A stretch of DNA of 20,715 nt from CAZIKB01 sp964539665 (GCA_964539665.1 CAZIKB010000116.1:1-20715), one strand, 5' to 3'. Shown: positions 9,417-18,115, counted from the stretch's first letter. Notes: a model not told the origin generated them from the letters alone. Numbers and translations are program-made.

Positions 9417-11279
9417 TCAAAAAGCCTGTCCCAGACTAATATGAAATTCAAATCTTCCTTTATCTAACTTTTGCTTATTTAGCTTCCAGGCAAAATCGGC
9501 GCGCAAAGGGCCGATGAACGTGTTGAATCGAATGCCTGTACCAATAGCAAACTTTAAATTCAACAAATCAAATCCGTTCCAATTTTTCCATACATTGCCA
9601 TAGTCCAAAAAAATAGCTCCGGATAAGCTTTTGTAAATAGGATTGCGCAATTCAAAACTGCCTTCGATAATACTATTACCGCCTATTGGTACGGCAATTT
9701 CTCTTGCCATACTATCATCAGGAGAAGAGCTCAATTCCAAAGGTCCCAGCAATTGCCGTCGCCAACCTCGCACGGAATAACTGCCTCCGGCAAAAAAACT
9801 TTCTTCAACCGGCGTGACATTGCTGCCGCGCACCGGTTTCATGGAACCGACAAATACACGCCACGCAAAAATATATCCTGGTTTCACTGAAACATACTTC
9901 CGATATTCTGCATACAATTTGACATATTTAAAGCGAGTGCGCAAAAATCTTCCAGCTTCTTCAATAATCAATCTTGAAATGGAGCCGCGGGTTGGTGTAA
10001 ATAATTGATCTGCAGAGTTGCGGCTTATACCTATTCTTATTATTGATTTATTATAAAGATCTGCCAGTTCTTCGGACATTTCACTATTTTGGAGTTTAAC
10101 CACCACCGTGTCTCTTTCAATTCGAGTCGCAACAAAAACATTCGTCCGTCTGGTGAGCTGACGGTTTAAAATCGTTTCAACACCAATTCGTTTAGCCTCA
10201 AAACTTCTTTCATCCTGCCAGGTAAAAAATGGCTTTATGAGCAAATCGTTACGATTGCTTAGAAAGTAAGGTTGACTTAGCTCTAATTGCAACTGCACCG
10301 GGAGCAGATTGGTCGAATGTCTGGCGAATGCACGAAAAATCCGGCCACCGCCAAGAAAATTTCGATGCCGCCATTGTGCCGTGGCCCGAAATGATTCTTC
10401 AGTGCCGAAACCAGCGCCAAATTTTAAGGTCTTGAGTTTGGATTCTTTTACCCGAACTTTAATTGGGATGTCTTCGCGCCGCGCTTCCTGGGTCATAGCC
10501 CGCAGACTTACAAACTGAAACAGCTCTAACCGATAAACCTGACTCTGGGCATTCGCCAATTTGTTCTGCTCAAACGTCTGGCCCTGCTTAAAACCAAGGC
10601 CGCGCAAAACCACATTATCAGACACACTATTATTGCCGGTAATTTCGATCTGGCCAAAGTTGCTCAAAGGGCCCACGTCCAGGAACCATTCCAATTCAAC
10701 CAGGTTTGTCTTTTTGTCGATTATCGGTTTAACCTGTGCTTTAATGTAAGGATAGCCGCGGTTGGCATGATTCTCAATAAGTTTATGATAGTCTGACTTC
10801 AAATCCTCTTCACGATAACGTTTGCCAGCTTTTAATTTTACTAATTTTTGTAACCTATCAGGAGGAATGGGCAGAGTAGTTTCATTCAGCGACTGAAATG
10901 TAGTATTATTTACTTTAGTTGCCTGGCCTTCTTCAATAATGATTAAAATCTTAACCCGGTCTCTTTTATTATTGAGGCTAAGCTCGTAGTTCGTCACTTT
11001 AGCCTGTAAGTAGCCTTCCTGATGATAGAACTTTTCAATCCGCAGCAAATCATTTAACAAAGTTCTTTCATCAAATGGTTTGGCCTTCTCAAGAAAGGGA
11101 ATAAAGCGTTTCCAGGTTGGACTTTGCGTCTGAATGGCCTTCTTTAATCGCCCGGCCGAAACATCTTTATTGCCCTGAAATTCAATCCCCGCGGTATTTC
11201 TATCCTGGGAGAAAAGGTTTGTAAAAATTACCAGGATACAAATTACAACAATGAGTAGTTTTATTAAGTGAAATTTCAT
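9417..11279 (-). CDS. tamA: Omp85/BamA-family outer-membrane protein, TamA-like
   Basis: The 620-residue precursor has a signal peptide (residues 1-24, ending NLFSQ). About three POTRA repeats follow (roughly 29-118, 120-205 and 207-280; see GYLQAKVTNYEL, GYPYIKAQVKPI and FGQIEITGNNSVSDNVVLRG). The C-terminal half is a 16-strand-type barrel with the loop-6 motif VRGW at 503-506, the late motif GPLRADFAWKLN at 590-601, and a terminal phenylalanine (HISLGQAF) as beta-signal. Three POTRA domains and the adjoining tamB favour TamA over BamA, which usually has five; BamA itself must be elsewhere. The protein would insert other proteins into the outer membrane. It is the first gene of the tamAB pair and diverges from the tricorn gene across an 865-bp spacer. 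Confidence 0.92.
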   Translation of the reverse strand: MKFHLIKLLIVVICILVIFTNLFSQDRNTAGIEFQGNKDVSAGRLKKAIQTQSPTWKRFIPFLEKAKPFDERTLLNDLLRIEKFYHQEGYLQAKVTNYELSLNNKRDRVKILIIIEEGQATKVNNTTFQSLNETTLPIPPDRLQKLVKLKAGKRYREEDLKSDYHKLIENHANRGYPYIKAQVKPIIDKKTNLVELEWFLDVGPLSNFGQIEITGNNSVSDNVVLRGLGFKQGQTFEQNKLANAQSQVYRLELFQFVSLRAMTQEARREDIPIKVRVKESKLKTLKFGAGFGTEESFRATAQWRHRNFLGGGRIFRAFARHSTNLLPVQLQLELSQPYFLSNRNDLLIKPFFTWQDERSFEAKRIGVETILNRQLTRRTNVFVATRIERDTVVVKLQNSEMSEELADLYNKSIIRIGISRNSADQLFTPTRGSISRLIIEEAGRFLRTRFKYVKLYAEYRKYVSVKPGYIFAWRVFVGSMKPVRGSNVTPVEESFFAGGSYSVRGWRRQLLGPLELSSSPDDSMAREIAVPIGGNSIIEGSFELRNPIYKSLSGAIFLDYGNVWKNWNGFDLLNLKFAIGTGIRFNTFIGPLRADFAWKLNKQKLDKGRFEFHISLGQAF

Positions 11280-11885
11280 GTTCCGGTATTATTAATTCTC
11301 TTTTCTTATAATAGAGAAGCAGGATGTAAGGATACATGGAAATAAGGTATTAGTCTTAGCTGGCGTGTGTCAAACTATTTTGCCCTTTAGAATAAAACCA
11401 AAGTAACCCATACTCGATTTTCCATATTACCCTGCTTCTTTATATCCCAACACCCTCATATCCCTTTCTCTCCATCCACTTATTCCATTACAAATTCTAT
11501 GCCGCATTGCTGAAAAAGTTCTATATTTAACCAATCATTAATATATACAATTTTCATAAATAAACAATCTTCAATTTTTGCTTGACTTCACCGGATATAT
11601 TAATTATTATTCACAAAACAGAGTCTTTGTTAGCATTAGATGGTGTAATTCGATCAAAACAATTCAGAACAATACATTAATACTGACGCATAGTTACTGA
11701 TGCAATTGAAGACTGCATTAGGAACGTGTATTAATATTAAGCAGAAACAACGGTTTCTACCGACTTATGGGCTCTTTGCGAGTTTTATCCCGCATTATTT
11801 TTTAAAAAACCGAATATTGAGTGCCTTAAATCCCATTTTTTTCAACTAAAACATACATGTCACCAATGACAGTATCCGGTAAAAT

Positions 11886-11990
11886 ATGCAGAGGACTCCC
11901 GTGAGATTGAAACTTCATTATCTCCTTCTGCTGCATCTGGTTATTTTTGTCTGCTGTACAGACAATTCATGCACACGACTTCTTTTGTAA
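11886..11990 (+). CDS. 34-codon hydrophobic ORF, possible leader or gene remnant
   Basis: The ATG at 11886 opens a 34-residue frame beginning MQRTPVRLKLHY and followed by a leucine-rich stretch ending LVIFVCC, which looks like a signal or lipoprotein signal sequence. A GTG five codons in (11901) is preceded by GAGG and could be the real start. The next frame is also open here (11911 to 12096) and reads a signal-like segment ending LSAVQTIHA. This may be a frameshifted relic of a secreted protein. Chance is also quite possible. Confidence 0.2.
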   Translation: MQRTPVRLKLHYLLLLHLVIFVCCTDNSCTRLLL

Positions 11991-12057
11991 CGCCAACACC
12001 TTCGTTTGTGAGTGCTCTCAATCGAGACGATGGAGTTACAGGTTTGGAGGAAATAGA

Positions 12058-12096
12058 ATGAACAATTTTACAAAATACAATTTAATTAATAAATAA
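12058..12096 (+). CDS. 12-codon ORF with strong ribosome binding site upstream of the tricorn gene
   Basis: The frame reads MNNFTKYNLINK and then TAA. It is preceded by GGAGG at 12046-12050, seven bases from the ATG, a better site than several real genes here have. It ends 48 bp before the tricorn start. A leader peptide that couples or tunes translation of the protease is possible, but no attenuator pair of hairpins is evident. It could also be the 3' end of the open frame starting at 11911. Confidence 0.25.
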   Translation: MNNFTKYNLINK

Positions 12097-12144
12097 CAAC
12101 TCACTATTTGCCGAGAGGCTTTCAATAAGTAAAAGGAGGTTCAA

Positions 12145-15100
12145 ATGAGAAAAACAGTTTGTTTTTTTTCAGCACTTTTAATTTTGTTAAGCGCCAACAT
12201 ATTGCTTGGCCAGGTTAACGCAAGAATGCTGCGCTACCCTGATGTCTCCGAAACACATATCAGTTTCGTTTATGCCGGTGACATCTGGATTGTAGCTAAA
12301 AATGGCGGTGTTGCTCACCGACTCAGTTCACCCAAAGGCGAAGAAGCATTTCCCAGGTTTTCACCGGACGGTACACAAATTGCCTTTAGCGGAAACTACG
12401 ATGGCAACACTGATATTTATGTTGTCCCCTCTTTAGGAGGCTCGATCACACGCTTGACGCATCACGGTATGAGCGACCAGGTGAACGACTGGTATCCAGA
12501 TGGTGAAAATATCCTGTACACTTCCAGAATGACCAGCGGGCGTCAACGTTACAACCAATTTTTCCGCGTCTCTGCAAAAGGAGGTTTACCGGAAAAACTG
12601 CCTGTGCCGTATGGTGAATTTGCAACTTTTTCACCTGATGGGAAAACATTAGCATATATGCCGTTAGCCCGGGATTTTCGCACCTGGAAACGTTATCGCG
12701 GTGGTACGGCTCCGGATATCTGGTTGTTTAATCTTTCAACCTTTGCTTCAGAAAACATTACCAACAACCTGGCAAATGATGCTCAACCGATGTGGCACAA
12801 TCGTACTCTATATTTCATATCGGATCAAGGCTCGAATCAGCGCTACAATATTTGGGCTTATAATCTGGATAATAAAGAAACCAGGCAAATTACCCAGTTT
12901 GAAGATTTTGACATTCACTTTCCTGCTATCGGTCTATCAGAAATTGTTTTTGAAGCCGGCGGCCATCTTTATCTTCTTGACCTGTCAACTGAAGAAATGC
13001 GAAAAGTAGAAATTGAAATCGTTACAGATGAAGCGACACTCAAACAACATACTGTAAAAGTAGAAAACCTGATTCGAAATGCCTGGATATCTCCCAAAGG
13101 AAAACGGACTCTTTTTGAGGCTCGTGGAGAGATATTCTCTGTTCCTGCCGAACACGGTGTAATTAGAAATCTTACCGTAAACTCAGCAACTGCCGAACGA
13201 TATCCAGCCTGGTCACCTGATGGAAAGCAAGTCGCCTATTGGAGTGATAGTTCGGGTGAATATGAACTTACCATTTGTAATGCAAAGGATGGTTCTGAAA
13301 AACGTAAACTTACATCTTATGGTCCAGGCTACCGCTACCAGCTTTATTGGTCGCCAGACAATAAGAAGATCGCATTTGTCGACAAAAGTATGACCATTAA
13401 CATTTATAATCTCGATCAGAATAATACTGTTAAAGTGGACCAGGGATTATGGATGTACCAGGGTGCATTGAGTAATTTCAGAGTCAGTTGGTCTTCGGAT
13501 AGTAGGTGGCTGGCATACTCAAGAGGAAATGAAAACCGTCATGGAGCCATTTTTCTTTATGACACCAAAGATAGTAAACGACAGCAAGTAACATCCGGCT
13601 ATTATGATGATGCACAACCTGCTTTTGATCCTGATGGAAAATACCTCTATTTTTTATCAAATCGATACTTCAGACCCATTTATAGCGATGTTGATAACTC
13701 GTTTGTTTATGCAAATTCTACTAATATAGTGGCTGTTGCACTTCGCCCTGATGTCGCATCGCCTTTAGCTCCCCGAAATGACGAGGATGAAGAAAAGAAA
13801 GAGGACGAGAAAGATAAATCTAAAAAAGATGAAGATGAAAAGAAAGGAGAAGAAAAATCGGACGAAGAGGAAGTCAAACCAGTTGAAATCATCACGGATG
13901 GTTTTGAAAAACGACTTGTTATTCTGCCGATTGAGGAAGGGAACTATAATACACTCTCGGCAGCTCCCGGAAAAATTATCTATCTGAGATCTCCACGTAC
14001 TGGTTCGGCTGACGAGAAAACCCAACTGGTGTACTATGATCTTAAAGAACGCGAAGAAAAAACAGTTGTAAAAGGCATAAATGCATATCTGTTGTCCGCG
14101 GATCATAACAAATTGCTTGTGCAGAACCAGCGCGAATTCGCGATCATCGATTTAAAGCCTGAGCAAAAGATGGATAAAAAATTACGCACCGCAGAGCTTG
14201 AAATGCAAGTTGAGCCACAAGCCGAATGGAATCAATTATTTACAGATGCATGGCGACTGGCACGCGATTTCTTTTATGACGCGGGAATGCACGGCGTCGA
14301 TTGGCCGGCAATGCGGAATCATTATGAAAAACTATTGCAAGACGCTGTTACGCGCTGGGATGTCAACTATGTTATTGGCGAACTCATTGCGGAACTTAAC
14401 GCATCGCATACATACAGAGGCGGCGGCGATCTTGAATCTTCTTTAAGAGAAAATGTAGGATATCTCGGAATTGACTGGGAACTTCAAAATGGCGCTTATC
14501 GGATTGCAAAAATTATTGAAGGCGCACCGTGGGATAGTGAAGTACGCTCGCCCCTATCAGAATCCGGCATCAAAATAAAAACAGGAGATTATATTCTTGC
14601 AGTCAATGGCATCCCATTGGATGTCTCAAAAGATCCCTGGGCGGCATTCCAGGGGCTTGCTGAAAAAACTGTGGAATTAACCGTAAATGAGCAAGCTTCG
14701 ACAAACGGTGCACGTAAAGTAATTGTTAAAACATTAAGCGACGAGACAAGATTGCGCCATCTTGCATGGATTGAAAAAAATCGGCAGCGTGTAGAAGAAA
14801 GCACCGATGGTCGGATTGGCTATATTTATGTACGGAGTACCGGCAGAGATGGACAGAGCGAATTGGTGCGTCAGTATTCTGCACAAATTCATAAAGATGG
14901 ATTAATAATCGATGAACGCTTTAACAGTGGCGGACAGATTCCGGATCGATTCATTGAACTTTTAAACAGACCAGCCCTGGCATTTTGGGCAGTACGGGAT
15001 GGTCGGGACTGGTCATGGCCGCCTGCCGGTCATTTTGGACCTAAAGTAATGTTGATCAATGGATGGAGTGGATCAGGCGGTGATGCTTTCCCGGATTATT

Positions 15101-15426
15101 TCAGAAAGGCAGGCTTGGGACCGCTTATTGGCACGCGTACCTGGGGCGGATTGATCGGCATGACGGGCGCGCCAAGTCTCATTGATGGCGGTCGTGTGAC
15201 TGTCCCAACTTTTCGAATGTACGATCCTGATGGCAAGTGGTTTAAAGAAGGTCATGGAGTAGACCCGGACATCGAAGTATTAGAAGACCCAACTCAACTG
15301 GCAAAAGGAACCGATCCGCAAATCGAACGGGCTATTGCTGAAATAATGAAACTTCTAAAGGAAAAACCACCAACAAGCCCGGCCCGGCCGGCCTATGAAG
15401 ATCGGACAGTAAAAGGAAATAAATGA
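12145..15426 (+). CDS. tri: exported tricorn-type protease (peptidase family S41)
   Basis: The 1093-residue product has a signal peptide (residues 1-22, LLILLSANILLGQ), so unlike the archaeal enzyme it acts outside the cytoplasm. Order of parts: beta-propeller blades with the FSPDGTQIAFSG and WSPDGKQVAYWSD pattern (about 30-540), an acidic Lys/Glu/Asp linker at 545-579, the rest of the second propeller, a helical C1 region, a PDZ domain (about 770-850), and the S41 catalytic domain (about 870-1060). The expected active-site residues are visible: His755 in NASHTYRGGGD, Ser977 in GWSGSGGDAF with Asp980, and Glu1035 in KEGHGVDPDI, matching Thermoplasma His746, Ser965 and Glu1023. Length is close to the 1071 residues of that enzyme. 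It cuts polypeptides to short peptides, admitted through the propellers. The start is set by AAGGAGGT five bases upstream. The M28 peptidase downstream may finish the peptides. Confidence 0.95.
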   Translation: MRKTVCFFSALLILLSANILLGQVNARMLRYPDVSETHISFVYAGDIWIVAKNGGVAHRLSSPKGEEAFPRFSPDGTQIAFSGNYDGNTDIYVVPSLGGSITRLTHHGMSDQVNDWYPDGENILYTSRMTSGRQRYNQFFRVSAKGGLPEKLPVPYGEFATFSPDGKTLAYMPLARDFRTWKRYRGGTAPDIWLFNLSTFASENITNNLANDAQPMWHNRTLYFISDQGSNQRYNIWAYNLDNKETRQITQFEDFDIHFPAIGLSEIVFEAGGHLYLLDLSTEEMRKVEIEIVTDEATLKQHTVKVENLIRNAWISPKGKRTLFEARGEIFSVPAEHGVIRNLTVNSATAERYPAWSPDGKQVAYWSDSSGEYELTICNAKDGSEKRKLTSYGPGYRYQLYWSPDNKKIAFVDKSMTINIYNLDQNNTVKVDQGLWMYQGALSNFRVSWSSDSRWLAYSRGNENRHGAIFLYDTKDSKRQQVTSGYYDDAQPAFDPDGKYLYFLSNRYFRPIYSDVDNSFVYANSTNIVAVALRPDVASPLAPRNDEDEEKKEDEKDKSKKDEDEKKGEEKSDEEEVKPVEIITDGFEKRLVILPIEEGNYNTLSAAPGKIIYLRSPRTGSADEKTQLVYYDLKEREEKTVVKGINAYLLSADHNKLLVQNQREFAIIDLKPEQKMDKKLRTAELEMQVEPQAEWNQLFTDAWRLARDFFYDAGMHGVDWPAMRNHYEKLLQDAVTRWDVNYVIGELIAELNASHTYRGGGDLESSLRENVGYLGIDWELQNGAYRIAKIIEGAPWDSEVRSPLSESGIKIKTGDYILAVNGIPLDVSKDPWAAFQGLAEKTVELTVNEQASTNGARKVIVKTLSDETRLRHLAWIEKNRQRVEESTDGRIGYIYVRSTGRDGQSELVRQYSAQIHKDGLIIDERFNSGGQIPDRFIELLNRPALAFWAVRDGRDWSWPPAGHFGPKVMLINGWSGSGGDAFPDYFRKAGLGPLIGTRTWGGLIGMTGAPSLIDGGRVTVPTFRMYDPDGKWFKEGHGVDPDIEVLEDPTQLAKGTDPQIERAIAEIMKLLKEKPPTSPARPAYEDRTVKGNK

Positions 15427-15444
15427 TTTTTTTGATTAAATAAT

Positions 15445-15519
15445 GGAAATCCTTCCGGAGGTTTCCTGACATTCTGTATGTAATTTTAAATTTTGAGTAA
15501 AATGAACCTTCGGAAGGTT
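15445..15519 (+). terminator. paired near-palindromes after the tricorn gene, possible terminator
   Basis: CCTTCCGGAGGTT (15451-15463) and AACCTTCGGAAGG (15505-15517) can pair over 13 positions with a single G-T wobble, enclosing 41 bases. Each arm is also nearly self-complementary (GGAAA..TTTCC around the first; AACCTT/AAGGTT in the second), so two small hairpins or one large one may form. It begins 19 bp after the stop codon, which suits transcript ending or 3' protection. No U-run follows at once (ACCTTTTC), so a classical intrinsic terminator is not proven. Confidence 0.45.
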
Positions 15520-15654
15520 ACCTTTTCAACAAAGCCATAAATGAGGTATTTAATGCCTGAATTGCAGTTCTTCACGCGACCAGGTCACAGATAAGAATTA
15601 GTAACTTCTAATTCATAATAAAAATCATAAGACCTTATAGCGATGCTGTTCTGG

Positions 15655-15713
15655 ATGCTAGATACTGGATTCTGACCACTGTGCATTAGTAACAGGAATC
15701 CAGAATCGAGCAT
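15655..15713. repeat. imperfect inverted repeat, 18-bp arms
   Basis: Arms at 15655-15672 (ATGCTAGATACTGGATTC) and 15696-15713 (GAATCCAGAATCGAGCAT) match at 16 of 18 positions around a 23-base loop. The arms contain CTGGATTC and GATACTGG elements like those of dispersed intergenic repeats that I recall from environmental genomes. It may be a small non-autonomous repeat or a transcript-end hairpin. Confidence 0.6.
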
Positions 15714-16042
15714 TGTTTTGTGGAATTGCCCCTCTAATTATAACAAAATTTGATGCCTGGGTATGAAAACCTGAAAATGGTTAATCTTAATATTCACTGA
15801 AGTTTTTTAAGCATTTTGGCGGCCATCAGATAAAATCTAAACAGCTGTGCTGCTAAACTAAATTCAATCTAATATTCGGAATTGGCAGTCTGGAGATGAA
15901 ATGTCTCTGATCTACCGCACCAATAATCGAAAAGTTTGGCTTAACTTACGGGACTCATTCTCGAATGTAGAAACAGTTACAAAATAATTCAGCCCTGTTC
16001 CTGGTAATTTAGCATCTATTTAAATTTCTAAGGAGAGTCAAG

Positions 16043-17566
16043 ATGAAATACGAGAAAATCTTAATCCTGTTCTTCTGTTTTGCCTTTTACTTTTTACTCG
16101 AACCATCTAACGTTATTTCGCTGGATAAAAAGTCAAAACAGGCCAAAGAAAAAATTATTCTTCAAGGACTGCACTCGATTTCGAGCAACACACTATACGA
16201 ATACGTCACGGAATTAACATCGGACAAATATGAAGGTCGGTTAACCGGTACTGAAGGGTACCAGGCAGCGGCTAACTGGATGGCAGCACAATTCAAAGAA
16301 GCAGGGATAAAACCGTCAGGCGACAACGGAACCTATTTCCAGTACTTTGATAATCCATACACCCTTGTATTTCCGGGGTGCGAGGTTTACCTCCATGTTC
16401 CCCAAAATGACGGCGTCATTAAAAAATATTATCGCTATGAAGACGAATTCATTCCAGGTTCCACGTCAGGCTCGGGCGAGGTCACCGCTGAGGTGATTTA
16501 CGCCGGTTATGGCGTCTCTGCGCCTGAGTTAAACTATGATGATTATGCGAGTGTGGATGTGAAAGGGAAAATCGTGCTACTGGAACGTGAAGCGCCCGTT
16601 TCACCAAACCGTAATCCGGAGCTTTTCAAGAAATGGCGGCCCTACTCATTTCATCAGTACAAGCTGGAAAATGCAGTAAAACATGGTGCGAAGGGGATGC
16701 TCTACAATTATGGCCCAATTGCAAATCCCAACAATTCCTATGTTGAAAACTTCATTTATTCTCATGTAGGCGACTCGGTAGTTGAGGACATATTCACAGG
16801 CACCAAAAAAAATCACCAGGAAATCGTGGAAAAAATCAAAAAAGAACTGCGGCCACAGTCGTTTGTCACTGGTAAAACGGTTACTATAAAAAATATCACA
16901 GAGCATCATCCGGATGGGAGAGGCAGCAATGTGATCGGAATAATAGAGGGGAATGATCCGGAATTGAAAAAGGAAGTCATCATGGTCGGCGCCCACCTTG
17001 ATCATTTAGGCTACTGCTATGAAATCATGCCAGGCGCCAACGACAATGCATCCGGGGTTGCAGTTCTGCTCGGAGCAGCCAGAGCATTGGCGGATACATC
17101 GATAAGCATGAAACGATCTGTGATGTTCATCGGTTTTGGCGCCGAGGAACAAGCTGTAGCAGGTTCGAAATATTACCTGGAAAACCCGACTGTTCCATTA
17201 GAAAAGACGCTTTGTTTATTCAATATGGACGGGGTTGGTCTGGGAGACTCACTGCGGGCGCTCGCGGCAAAGAACTATCCGGAGATCTGGACATCTATTG
17301 AAAAGGCAAACAATAAATACGTCCACCGATATGTCAATCCGACTAAATTTGCTAACCTCGCCCGACCGAGGCTGGATGCAGCGCGGTTTTTGTGGGCTAA
17401 TGTCCCGACAATCTCCTATTCTGCGTACGGACTACAAGGTTTTTACCATATAACCAAAGACGATATCGAAACCATAACACCGGAGATCATGGAAGACCTG
17501 GCACAGATTCTGTTTTTGAGCGTTGTTGACATCGCCAATCAAAAGTCTGTCAATTTCAGAAAATAA
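16043..17566 (+). CDS. exported M28-family zinc aminopeptidase with PA domain
   Basis: The 507-residue precursor starts with a hydrophobic signal peptide (KILILFFCFAFYFLL, residues 5-19). A protease-associated (PA) insert is seen around 140-225 (VIYAGYGVSAPELNYDDYA, GKIVLLE, GAKGMLYNYGP). The M28 catalytic part has all expected residues: His318 and Asp320 in GAHLDHLG, Asp334 in GANDNASG, Glu368/Glu369 in GFGAEEQ, Asp396 in FNMDGVG and His469 in GFYHITKDD. These bind two zinc ions, with Glu368 as general base. The enzyme should remove N-terminal residues from peptides in the periplasm or outside the cell. AAGGAGAG six bases before the ATG supports the start. Position after the tricorn gene suggests a peptide-processing pair, though 616 bp separates them. 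Confidence 0.93.
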   Translation: MKYEKILILFFCFAFYFLLEPSNVISLDKKSKQAKEKIILQGLHSISSNTLYEYVTELTSDKYEGRLTGTEGYQAAANWMAAQFKEAGIKPSGDNGTYFQYFDNPYTLVFPGCEVYLHVPQNDGVIKKYYRYEDEFIPGSTSGSGEVTAEVIYAGYGVSAPELNYDDYASVDVKGKIVLLEREAPVSPNRNPELFKKWRPYSFHQYKLENAVKHGAKGMLYNYGPIANPNNSYVENFIYSHVGDSVVEDIFTGTKKNHQEIVEKIKKELRPQSFVTGKTVTIKNITEHHPDGRGSNVIGIIEGNDPELKKEVIMVGAHLDHLGYCYEIMPGANDNASGVAVLLGAARALADTSISMKRSVMFIGFGAEEQAVAGSKYYLENPTVPLEKTLCLFNMDGVGLGDSLRALAAKNYPEIWTSIEKANNKYVHRYVNPTKFANLARPRLDAARFLWANVPTISYSAYGLQGFYHITKDDIETITPEIMEDLAQILFLSVVDIANQKSVNFRK

Positions 17567-17676
17567 ATGGTTTCTCGTGGGGCGTGCTTACTAAAGTGCT
17601 GCTCTACACACTGCCTGGAACCTGATACCGTAATCACTTTATAAAATTGAAATCTTTAATTGAGCCCATTCTAAAA

Positions 17677-17759
17677 ACCACGAATTGCACTAATGAACAC
17701 GAATTATAAAAGATTAAGTTTAATAAAATCAATTAGTGAAAATTAGTGAAATTCGTGGT
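17677..17759. repeat. inverted repeat, 18-bp arms, 17 of 18 matched
   Basis: The left arm ACCACGAATTGCACTAAT (17677-17694) and right arm ATTAGTGAAATTCGTGGT (17742-17759) pair with one mismatch around a 47-base loop. Inside the loop, parts of the same motif recur directly (AACACGAATT at 17697; AATTAGTGAA twice at 17731-17750). This CACGAATTTCACTAAT motif resembles intergenic repeats that I recall from many environmental bacterial genomes. It may terminate the M28 transcript. Confidence 0.65.
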
Positions 17760-17893
17760 CAAGCTCTTTTTAGAGTTGACTCTTAATTGTTTTCCTGAAA
17801 ATCAATTTTACGATCAATCATTTATAGATCATGAATCTTGTTCGGAATGTTTTTCACAAATATAAAATAACCTCTGTTGGATAAAACACATAT

Positions 17894-18115
17894 TTGAATA
17901 TTTAGCAGAAAGTCTGGACAAAATTCAGAAGATTATAATATTTTATAAAAGTAAAATATTTTGATTGTTTTTTGATAGTACAGTAAATATATTGGTGTCA
18001 TACAAATAAAAATGAGTTACTTACTTGTTCCACTCGGCGTCTGCGGTTGAGCGGAATGCAGAAGTGGTGTTTTCCAGTTTCTGTAGATTATTCCGTATTG
18101 AATGTTTAGCAGAAA
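17894..18115. repeat. 18-bp direct repeat pair TTGAATRTTTAGCAGAAA
   Basis: Copies lie at 17894-17911 and 18098-18115 and differ at one base. The core TTAGCAGA occurs a third time at the first cassette junction (18131). The pair encloses about 186 bp that include the GC-richer hairpin at 18028-18056. The copies might be the scars of an inserted segment or decayed cassette ends. Confidence 0.5.
18028..18056. repeat. GC-richer hairpin in AT-rich sequence
   Basis: TTCC (18028-18031) pairs with GGAA (18053-18056). After an A/C mismatch, CTCGGC (18033-18038) pairs with GTTGAG (18046-18051) using two G-T pairs, and the loop is seven bases. It stands out against very AT-rich flanks. Its function is unknown. 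Confidence 0.4.

Larger units (their letters stand above)
11280..12144. other. 865-bp divergent spacer between tamA and the tricorn gene
   Basis: It must hold the promoters of both divergent units, but I cannot place them with confidence. A 6-bp stem (AGAAAC/GTTTCT, loop AACG) lies at 11743-11758. An A/T palindrome (TTTTTTAAAAAA) lies just after 11799. Two short plus-strand ORFs (11886-11990 and 12058-12096) are listed separately. The rest is AT-rich and shows no longer gene on either strand. Confidence 0.5.
15427..16042. other. 616-bp intergenic spacer with several stem-loops
   Basis: No convincing gene is seen between the tricorn and M28 genes. The spacer holds a paired hairpin right after the tricorn stop (15445-15519), a small stem (GAATTAG/CTAATTC, 15595-15614) and a larger imperfect inverted repeat (15655-15713). 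A gap of this size argues that the M28 gene has its own promoter, although none is obvious. Confidence 0.5.

Noticed and set aside
9214..9444. 76-codon plus-strand frame across the tamA-tamB junction
   Set aside because: It is antisense to the signal anchor of TamB, whose hydrophobic codons produce it.
12701..13009. 102-codon plus-strand frame inside the tricorn gene
   Set aside because: It lies wholly within the propeller region, which has intact repeat motifs in the real frame; the composition of the alternative protein is atypical.
13707..14106. Open frames on both strands across the acidic linker of the tricorn gene
   Set aside because: They are low-complexity Lys/Glu- or Phe/Ser-rich shadows of the acidic codons in the real frame and have no start signal.
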